DNA of 10,356 bases from Bdellovibrionales bacterium (lineage in GTDB: Bacteria > Bdellovibrionota > Bdellovibrionia > Bdellovibrionales > JAMPXM01). The stretch's first letter is position 1. Every line of letters begins with the position of its first letter. The translations under genes and the position numbers were made by a program. Below the pieces are notes generated by a model. The model did no database searches. It worked only from the letters and a program-made list of their open reading frames with translations, and had not been told where the DNA came from. Of this stretch, positions 6,253-10,356 are shown one piece after another. The stretch lies in assembly GCA_005792225.1 (NCBI GenBank), contig SXSP01000350.1, positions 1-10,356 on the forward strand, in the 5' to 3' direction.

Positions 6253-6309
6253 ATGGGGGTCTTGCGCGGGCGGGTCGTCATCCGCTATTTCCACCTCCGA
6301 AACGCAGCC

Positions 6310-6360
6310 GGGGATCTTAGGGGATCCCCAAAACTTACGACTTACACCTGAATAGGAGAG
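6310..6360 (+). promoter_or_regulatory. 5' leader hairpin and ribosome binding site of the 6366 gene
   Basis: GGGGATC (6310-6316) pairs perfectly with GATCCCC (6323-6329) around a six-base loop, and GGGGATCCCC (6320-6329) is itself a perfect palindrome. A strong AGGAGAG (6354-6360) follows, five bases before the ATG at 6366. The stem does not cover the ribosome binding site, so it may stabilise the leader or be a DNA-level site. Confidence 0.4.
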
Positions 6361-6365
6361 TTTAA

Positions 6366-6863
6366 ATGAAACAGTTACTCGCTACCCTCGTCCTCGCTTT
6401 GGGCGCCGCCACATCCCCCAACTCAGCCCAAGCCCTCGAAGCTCAACCCCGCTGGCTCTGCGGCTTGGAATTCGAAGGAGAAGCTCGCGGCATTCAAATC
6501 CTGGTCGGAAGCTTCCGCAGTGAAGCGACCGGCGTCCTTCATTGCACGAGCACCGAAGGCGAAGAGTACGAGCGGGACGTGCGCGTGACGATGCAGACTG
6601 AACCCATCGGACCAACCATTGGTCTTGGCTCATTCCGCTTCGTCGGAGGAGCTGCAAATATCAGCGTTCCCACGTCGTCACCGCGCGCCCTCTTCGGCCG
6701 CTACGTCGTCGCTCAAGGCCGCGCGGCCGTCATCGGCGGCGCAGGTGCCTTCACGGCGTTCCATACCAGCAATCGTTCTCTCGCGTTGAATGTGTCTCTG
6801 CAGCTCGTCTCCGGCTTTGGCGTTGAAGCCGGGTTCACGACGATGACACTTCGCCCGATGTGA
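6366..6863 (+). CDS. Exported beta-rich protein of unknown function, possibly DUF992-like
   Basis: The 165 residues begin with a clear signal peptide (MKQLLATLVLALGAATSPNSAQA, cleavage about residue 23). The mature part is beta-rich with two cysteines (C32 in WLCGLEF and C60 in VLHCTSTEG) that could form a disulfide. The pattern of an early Cys-containing strand, a GFRSxxxGxLxCT-like second Cys, a central FGRYVVAQGRAAVIGGAGA and a C-terminal FGVEAGFTTMTLRPM recalls DUF992 exported proteins of alphaproteobacteria, which have YxGxxAxxxxGxGxGA and end in LTLR. This is by eye and not secure. No catalytic motif is visible. The ribosome binding site AGGAGAG is strong, and an intrinsic terminator follows seven bases after the stop, so the gene is probably monocistronic. 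Confidence 0.82.
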   Translation: MKQLLATLVLALGAATSPNSAQALEAQPRWLCGLEFEGEARGIQILVGSFRSEATGVLHCTSTEGEEYERDVRVTMQTEPIGPTIGLGSFRFVGGAANISVPTSSPRALFGRYVVAQGRAAVIGGAGAFTAFHTSNRSLALNVSLQLVSGFGVEAGFTTMTLRPM

Positions 6864-6869
6864 TCGACT

Positions 6870-6904
6870 GCGCCAGCACTCTTTCGGAGGGCTGGCGCTT
6901 TTTT
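6870..6904 (+). terminator. Strong intrinsic terminator behind the 6366 gene
   Basis: GCGCCAGC (6870-6877) pairs perfectly with GCTGGCGC (6891-6898) and six T follow (6899-6904). The loop can form further CTC/GAG pairs. It separates the exported-protein gene from the SRAP gene, which then needs its own promoter; a TAGAAT -10-like hexamer is at 6916-6921 without a convincing -35. Confidence 0.93.
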
Positions 6905-6948
6905 GCGGCAGAAGGTAGAATTGAGCTGCAGATTCGAGGAGCTCATCG

Positions 6949-7929
6949 ATGTGTTACTCAGCCATGGTTCAGCAAGACGCTCAGAAGTTAGGACTCAAAT
7001 TCTCAGCGAGAATTCAGTACGATTCGTATTTAGATCTTTTTTCGCGCCGACTCTCCGGGGAAAAGCTCGTCATCAATCGGGCGATGGAATCGCAATTCAT
7101 CAAAAATCCCAAGACGCCCGAAGCCAAGAAGATTTGCCGTCTCATCACGGAATGGCACGAAGAACAAATCGCGGAACTCGAAGCCGAGATCTTTAAACAA
7201 AAAGAACGACTCGCAAACGCCGAGAGAACTCTAAAAACCAAGACCACCAAAAAAGCCCAGGAAGACGTTCGCATCGCGACCAAGAAGATAGAAAAATGCA
7301 AGGCGGATTTAAAGAAGCACAAGTCAACGGAGATCAAGTCCGAGGGTGACGAAAGGATTTTTCCCTTCCACCAAGTCTCCGTCGTCATGGTTGACGATGA
7401 GGGCGAGAGAATCGTGCGACCGGCGCGCTATCATATGAGGCCCCACGATAAAGACGAGAGTTTCGATCGCGACTACGGAGGCTGCTACAACGCCCGCTTC
7501 GATAACTTAAAACGCGTAGCTTTCTGGAAGGACTCGCTCGCGAAACGGCGTGGTGTGATGATGATCAAACGTTTTTACGAGAACGTTCCGATCGAAAGAT
7601 ACCTCGAAAACCACAAGCTTCCGAAAGACAAACAGGATCGCTCAAACCTCGTGATTTGTTTTGAGCCCGACGACACAGAAATGATGATCATCCCCGTCAT
7701 CTGGGACGTCTGGAAAAAGCGCGGGGAATCACCTCTCTATTCGGCCGCACTCATTACCGATGATCCAGCGCCGGAGATCCGCGAAGTCGGCCATGATCGA
7801 ACGCCGATCTTCTTGAAAGAGTCAGCGGTGAATGATTGGCTCCATGCGGAATCGATTGAAAAAGCTATTCAAGCCCTCGGGCAGCGCGAAACGCCTTACT
7901 ACTCTCATCGTCTGATGATCGCGGCTTGA
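6949..7929 (+). CDS. SRAP-domain (YedK/HMCES-type) abasic-site DNA-protein crosslinker with coiled-coil insertion
   Basis: The 326-residue protein begins MCYSA, so Met removal exposes Cys2, the residue that forms a thiazolidine crosslink with abasic sites in single-stranded DNA in YedK and HMCES. The other active-site elements are present in order: CYNAR (179-183, Asn181), RFYE (208-211, Glu211) and GHDRTP (281-286, His282). The family usually has about 220 residues; here an extra segment of about 70 residues (roughly 60-130), rich in Lys, Glu and Ala and reading as a coiled coil, sits between the N-terminus and the first core motifs. The usual FYEW has become FYEN, and NARxE is NARFD. The ribosome binding site GAGGAG (6936-6941) is well placed. 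The protein should shield abasic sites in the cytoplasm; the insertion could recruit a partner or mediate dimerisation. Confidence 0.9.
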   Translation: MCYSAMVQQDAQKLGLKFSARIQYDSYLDLFSRRLSGEKLVINRAMESQFIKNPKTPEAKKICRLITEWHEEQIAELEAEIFKQKERLANAERTLKTKTTKKAQEDVRIATKKIEKCKADLKKHKSTEIKSEGDERIFPFHQVSVVMVDDEGERIVRPARYHMRPHDKDESFDRDYGGCYNARFDNLKRVAFWKDSLAKRRGVMMIKRFYENVPIERYLENHKLPKDKQDRSNLVICFEPDDTEMMIIPVIWDVWKKRGESPLYSAALITDDPAPEIREVGHDRTPIFLKESAVNDWLHAESIEKAIQALGQRETPYYSHRLMIAA

Positions 7930-7947
7930 TTCGCGCGGCCCAAGAGC

Positions 7948-7971
7948 CAGTACAAGAATCAGTACAAGAAC
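7948..7971. repeat. Short tandem duplication behind the SRAP gene
   Basis: CAGTACAAGAAT (7948-7959) is followed directly by CAGTACAAGAAC (7960-7971), differing only in the last base. It lies in the 3' untranslated region of the SRAP gene, inside the loop formed by TTCGCGCG (7930-7937) and CGCGCGAA (7975-7982). Probably a replication-slippage duplication. Confidence 0.75.
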
Positions 7972-7974
7972 CGT

Positions 7975-8006
7975 CGCGCGAAAAACTACTTTTTTGCGCG
8001 TTTTTT
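7975..8006 (+). terminator. Intrinsic terminator of the SRAP gene
   Basis: CGCGCGAAAAA (7975-7985) pairs with TTTTTTGCGCG (7990-8000) over 11 bp with one G-T wobble and a four-base loop, and six T follow (8001-8006). The left arm can alternatively pair with TTCGCGCG at 7930-7937. It covers the 3' end of the small minus-strand gene, whose stop codon lies in the loop; on that strand no T-run follows, so it should act for the SRAP transcript only. Confidence 0.85.
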
Positions 8007-8108
8007 GCGGCACGATCCTTTTGTTCCCGGCTTCTTACCGGGAACACGCTCGTAGCCCGCCCAACAACTCGTCGACTTCCGTGATTTTTTCTTCTGTGTT
8101 TGTGGCAT
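7986..8108 (-). CDS. Small basic protein with CWxGYxxVPGxKPxxKGSC motif
   Basis: This 40-codon gene has an ideal Shine-Dalgarno on the minus strand (AAAGGAGGT, + strand 8116-8124) eight bases before ATG 8108; another ATG at 8113 is too close to it and opens an unlikely frame. The product is Lys/Arg-rich (charge strongly positive) around a central CWAGYERVPGKKPGTKGSC (residues 15-33) and a basic tail CRKKRAKK. From memory the same CWxGYxxVPGxKPxxKGSC core recurs in short proteins of large DNA viruses, phages and assorted bacteria with no assigned function. Two cysteines and the Gly/Pro spacing could bind a metal or nucleic acid; that is inference. The perfect inverted repeat at 8023-8045 is explained by the codons for VPG-KK-PGT. 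It converges on the SRAP gene and ends inside its terminator. Confidence 0.78.
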   Translation of the reverse strand: MPQTQKKKSRKSTSCWAGYERVPGKKPGTKGSCRKKRAKK

Positions 8109-8115
8109 GTCATGC

Positions 8116-8124
8116 ACCTCCTTT
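8116..8124 (-). promoter_or_regulatory. Ribosome binding site that fixes the start of the 40-codon gene
   Basis: AAAGGAGGT on the minus strand is complementary over at least eight bases to the end of 16S rRNA. Spacing is eight bases to ATG 8108 and only three to ATG 8113, which selects the 8108 frame and is the best Shine-Dalgarno match in the window. Confidence 0.8.
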
Positions 8125-8173
8125 GACACGAGGGCATGGTAGCGCGGGAAGGATACAAAACAACGAACGTGAA

Positions 8174-8200
8174 GTGGAGAGAGTGCGAAGCTCCCTCCAC
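8174..8200 (-). terminator. Possible terminator behind the Cys-Gly-Cys exported protein gene
   Basis: GTGGAGAGAG (8174-8183) and CTCCCTCCAC (8191-8200) form a 10-bp stem with one mismatch and a seven-base loop, 20 bp after the stop of the minus-strand gene. The sequence after it on that strand (TTCACGTTCGTTGTTTTG) is only loosely T-rich, so termination may be weak. Confidence 0.4.
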
Positions 8201-8219
8201 GAATTCAGAAAACACTAAA

Positions 8220-8663
8220 TTAACAGCCGCAATCGCCTTTTAAACCACGCGCTCGCGCGCGCTTTCCGTGATCCTCCAGGAAAACGTTTACGTCATAGCG
8301 GGTGACTTCGCATCTTTCATCATCGGGACCGCAGACGAAGGTCGTCTTATGATCAATGGTGAGTCGTGCATCTTGGTCGGCATATATTCTCGTGAACCGA
8401 TCACCGAGGCGCGCCGGCCGGCTCTTCTCCGTCGAAGAGACAAACTTCAGCGTCCTCAACTGACCGTTGATTTTGACGAGAGCAGGATCCCCCGCACCGA
8501 GTTCACTCCAAAACAGAAATTCACCTTTCGGGTTCCAAATACTACAGCCGCAACCACCCTCGAAGTCGGTGCCCAGGGTCAACTTATCGAGTTTAACTGG
8601 TGCCGCTTCCGCGGTCGCCGCAAGACCAAAAAGAGCAAAGCAAAAAACAAGCGGACGAATCAT
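8220..8663 (-). CDS. Small exported protein with paired Cys-Gly-Cys motifs, unknown function
   Basis: Start ATG 8663 is set by AGGAGG six bases upstream; 12 codons of open frame before it have no such signal. The 147 residues begin with a signal peptide (1-21, ending TAEAA). The mature protein has six cysteines arranged in three pairs: CGC at 38-40, C111 and C118, and CGC as the last three residues (145-147). GGCGCSIWNPKGEFLFWSEL followed by ALVKINGQLRTLKF resembles a recurring type of periplasmic protein with a 'CxCSF..., a.I.I.G....L' pattern, for which I know no function. Paired CxC motifs suggest disulfides or metal binding. It is transcribed divergently from the LysR gene, so it is the natural candidate target of that regulator. 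Confidence 0.82.
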   Translation of the reverse strand: MIRPLVFCFALFGLAATAEAAPVKLDKLTLGTDFEGGCGCSIWNPKGEFLFWSELGAGDPALVKINGQLRTLKFVSSTEKSRPARLGDRFTRIYADQDARLTIDHKTTFVCGPDDERCEVTRYDVNVFLEDHGKRARARGLKGDCGC

Positions 8664-8689
8664 GATGAACCTCCTAGTCGAATGCGATT

Positions 8690-8719
8690 TAGATATCAAT
8701 GGTCAGTGTGCGAAAACAA
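8690..8719 (-). promoter_or_regulatory. Candidate promoter of the Cys-Gly-Cys protein gene
   Basis: On the minus strand TTGTTT (8719-8714) and TATCTA (8695-8690) are 18 bases apart, fair matches to sigma-70 -35 and -10 boxes. Transcription would begin near 8683, giving a leader of about 20 bases that contains the AGGAGG. Confidence 0.35.
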
Positions 8720-8822
8720 TTTCAATCCTCGACGATCATCAACGCTCCCGTCGGATCGCCCTTCTGTTTCCAATGACTACGCCGCCATCAAACATCGGAA
8801 AAGCAGATAAAACTCATGATAA

Positions 8823-8853
8823 CCATCGCTTTTCGGCATGGAACTGGTATGTT
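8823..8853 (+). promoter_or_regulatory. T-N11-A LysR-type box and -10-like element in front of the LysR gene
   Basis: CCAT (8823-8826) and ATGG (8838-8841) form a dyad spaced exactly as a LysR-type T-N11-A box. It ends 19 bp before the LysR ATG. TATGTT (8848-8853) could be a -10 element placing the transcript start at or next to the ATG at 8861; no good -35 is visible, consistent with regulator-dependent use. No Shine-Dalgarno precedes the ATG, so the mRNA may be leaderless. Confidence 0.4.
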
Positions 8854-8860
8854 TTAAAAA

Positions 8861-9757
8861 ATGGAACTCAATCACCTGCGTTATTTTTATGAGGTTGCGA
8901 AGGCCGGTAGCTTCACGGAAGCCGCAAGAATTCTTCGCATCAGCCAATCTGCACTCAGTAAGGCCGTAGCTCTCTTAGAGGACAGCGAGGGCGTTAAGCT
9001 CTTTGAACGCTCAAAACGTGGCGTGACGCTGACTCCCGTCGGGACTGACGTCTTTAGAATGAGTAGCGGGATTTTTCATACCGTCTCCGAGATTCAGAAT
9101 ACTTGTCGCGGCAAAAAAGAAGTTTGCGAGGGATTTCTTCGTTTCGGTGCATCCGACCACGTGACGAATTACCTCTTGCCCAAAAAGATGCATCAGATGC
9201 GAACGGAACACCCGAAGGTGATTCCGAGCGTTTTTGCGGGAACGCCCCACGAGATTGTCTCGATGATCCTTGAAGACAAACTGGAATTCGGTCTGTTCTT
9301 TACCCGGATCAACACGGCTGGTATCGCCTACGAAACCGTGACGACGCTCCCGATGGCAGTCGTTTGCCATCCCAAGCACGTTGGAAAAGGCGCGCTGACA
9401 CCGGCAAAACTGAAATCACTGGTGAAGGAAATTGGGTTCATCGGTTCCATAAAAAACCAGTATCAGCACCATCCATCTGAAGAGTTGATGAAGCTCCTCG
9501 GTAAAGACATCCCTGTCGCTTGCGAATCCAACAGTCAGGAGTCGCAAAAGAGATACTGCATGGAGGGTGGCGGAATCGCGTTCTTGGCGCGTTTCATGGT
9601 GGAAAAGGAACTGAGAGAAGGAACTCTCGTTGAAGCGCCGACGTCAAAACCGCTGGCGCTTCATCTTTTACTCGCAAAGCGGAAGAACCTACCGCTTTCA
9701 ATTACGTCACGAACATTCTTAGAGCTCGTGCAGGCAACCCTCACGTCTCCGGCCTGA
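8861..9757 (+). CDS. LysR-family transcriptional regulator
   Basis: The 298 residues have the standard length and layout. The winged helix-turn-helix occupies about 1-60 (MELNHLRYFYEVAKAGSFTE, AARILRISQSALSKAVALLE, then the wing GVKLFERSKRGVTLTPVG). A linker helix follows to about 90, then an effector-binding periplasmic-binding-protein fold (about 92-295; GFLRFGASDHVTNYLLPKKM at its start, and ESNSQESQKRYCMEGGGIAFLARF near the second lobe, the usual hinge and G-I-A pattern). The start lacks a Shine-Dalgarno. It is divergent from the Cys-Gly-Cys exported protein gene, with 197 bp between the two starts, the usual arrangement of a LysR regulator and its target. The effector cannot be predicted from the sequence. 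Confidence 0.93.
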   Translation: MELNHLRYFYEVAKAGSFTEAARILRISQSALSKAVALLEDSEGVKLFERSKRGVTLTPVGTDVFRMSSGIFHTVSEIQNTCRGKKEVCEGFLRFGASDHVTNYLLPKKMHQMRTEHPKVIPSVFAGTPHEIVSMILEDKLEFGLFFTRINTAGIAYETVTTLPMAVVCHPKHVGKGALTPAKLKSLVKEIGFIGSIKNQYQHHPSEELMKLLGKDIPVACESNSQESQKRYCMEGGGIAFLARFMVEKELREGTLVEAPTSKPLALHLLLAKRKNLPLSITSRTFLELVQATLTSPA

Positions 9758-9786
9758 GAGTCGCCTGCCTTCTCATCAATGTCGTG

Positions 9787-10356
9787 TCAGTGCCTTGAGC
9801 GCTCTTGCTTGCTCGCGGTTTGCAGAAACTTTCCGGCCGCCACTTTGAGGAATCGAGCTTCCTCAGAAAGCGGGACACCGTTTTGTTTCGCATTCGATTC
9901 AAGCCAATCAATGTAGCGTTGCAAGTCGTTACGGGGGATATCTCGGATTTTCACACCGTTGTACTTCTTCCCGAAGCCGATCTTGTACTCACCGGGATCT
10001 GCGACATCTGAAGCAGCAGTCGTCGCCGCATTCGTTTCTTCTTTAGCGGCAGCCTTCTTCGGCTCAGCTTTCGCACCTGAATCGCCCTTCGCGCCCGCCG
10101 GGCGCTTACCGGTCTCACGATTTGCGGAAATCGCAATCGCGTCGACAGGAGCTTCCAGCTCATCCGCGCAGAACTGAGTTCCATAACCAATGAGCGCTAA
10201 CGAACGGCCAATGGCGCCCGTCTCCGCCTTCTCGATAAAATCAGGGAACCCTTTGGCGTTCTCGAACTTATGCGACGTCGCGATCACCCGGCCCGACTCA
10301 TCCTTGATCACGGCGCGGGCGCACGCACTCTGATCCGTCACCGACATCAGCTCCGT
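9787..10356 (-). CDS. Rad52-like single-strand annealing-type protein with ExoX-like C-terminal domain (5' end outside window)
   Basis: The frame is open to the window edge (190 codons seen), and the domain match begins before the first ATG at 10347 (TELMSVTDQ leads into it), so the gene probably continues upstream. ATSHKFENAKGFPDFIEKAE followed by TGAIGRSLALIGYGTQF is a pattern common in phage and bacterial proteins ('EKAETxAIGRALAxxGYGTQ') that resembles the Rad52 segment KEAxTDALKRALRxFG, so a Rad52-type single-strand-binding or annealing role is inferred. An Ala/Lys linker follows, then DPGEYKIGFGKKYNGVKIRD and DIPRNDLQRYIDWLE, which fits the ExoX-like C-terminal/DUF3820 type of small domain (FGKYKGkxlxdiPxxYLxWL). 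It may act in recombination or phage-type DNA repair. It converges on the LysR gene with 29 bp between stops. A phage origin is possible. Confidence 0.7.
   Translation of the reverse strand, partial: TELMSVTDQSACARAVIKDESGRVIATSHKFENAKGFPDFIEKAETGAIGRSLALIGYGTQFCADELEAPVDAIAISANRETGKRPAGAKGDSGAKAEPKKAAAKEETNAATTAASDVADPGEYKIGFGKKYNGVKIRDIPRNDLQRYIDWLESNAKQNGVPLSEEARFLKVAAGKFLQTASKQERSRH

Noticed and set aside
8023..8045. Perfect 8-bp hairpin GTTCCCGG / CCGGGAAC considered as a terminator or operator
   Set aside because: It has no T-run on either strand and is explained by codons for VPG-KK-PGT in the 40-codon minus-strand gene.
7865..8215. Minus-strand 116-codon frame covering the SRAP 3' end and the spacer, including the ATG at 8113
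   Set aside because: The product is Ser/Arg/Cys-rich without domain-like pattern, it runs antisense into the SRAP gene, and the Shine-Dalgarno is spaced for ATG 8108 in a different frame that has a recognisable motif.
8838..8868. Direct repeat ATGGAACT at 8838 and 8861, the first considered as an alternative LysR start
   Set aside because: The two are 23 bases apart, so the first is out of frame with the LysR protein and soon reaches a stop.
8268..8892. Two plus-strand frames of 180 and 141 codons over the Cys-Gly-Cys gene and the LysR upstream region
   Set aside because: Shadows: they are antisense to a gene with signal peptide and strong Shine-Dalgarno, and their composition is Arg/Ser/Pro-rich without pattern.
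9730..9768. GCAGGC / GCCTGC inverted repeat at the end of the LysR gene considered as a terminator
   Set aside because: The stem is short with mismatches beyond six pairs, the loop is long, and no T-run follows.
1..10356. tRNA, rRNA, CRISPR arrays, insertion sequences and attachment sites
   Set aside because: No cloverleaf, regularly spaced repeats, transposase or terminal inverted repeats were seen in the spacers; all larger open frames are accounted for by the listed genes.

Overview
The window most resembles a chromosomal segment of a Bdellovibrio-like bacterium (Bdellovibrionota). The main evidence is a TIGR02147-type regulator (5424-6170, minus) whose stop codon overlaps the start of a secreted protein beginning with a GGDYVGNGGG motif, a pairing I associate with this group. 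Many short exported proteins, moderately high GC and dense packing fit. This is a family-level judgement; no rRNA or marker gene is present.

Left part (1-3405, plus strand): a C-rich, proline-coding stretch of uncertain status; an exported NodB-type polysaccharide deacetylase with a long helical N-terminal region; a receiver-like protein that has lost its phospho-acceptor aspartate; an unrecognised 286-residue cytoplasmic protein; and a 63-residue charged helical protein with some likeness to F1-ATPase inhibitors. Dyads lie in front of the receiver gene (overlapping its ribosome binding site) and behind the 286-residue gene.

Centre (3402-6365, minus strand): reading leftward, a TIGR02147-type transcription factor, an HELGHH zinc-metalloprotease-like exported protein coupled to it by an ATGA overlap, and an exported SleB-like cell-wall hydrolase. 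Upstream of the regulator are two near-identical 17-bp palindromes, good candidates for its operator. Together with the deacetylase, this makes a neighbourhood rich in exported envelope-degrading enzymes.

Right part (6366-10356): an exported beta-rich protein (possibly DUF992-like) with a strong terminator; a SRAP (YedK/HMCES-type) abasic-site protein with a coiled-coil insertion; a 40-codon minus-strand gene (7986-8108) with an ideal Shine-Dalgarno and a CWxGYxxVPGxKPxxKGSC motif, overlapping the SRAP terminator; a small exported Cys-Gly-Cys protein; a divergent LysR regulator with a T-N11-A dyad in front; and the 3' part of a minus-strand gene that looks like a Rad52-like annealing protein with an ExoX-like C-terminal domain, cut by the window end. 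SRAP and the Rad52-like protein are both DNA-maintenance functions, but nothing shows they are co-regulated. I saw no tRNA, rRNA, CRISPR array, insertion sequence or attachment site.
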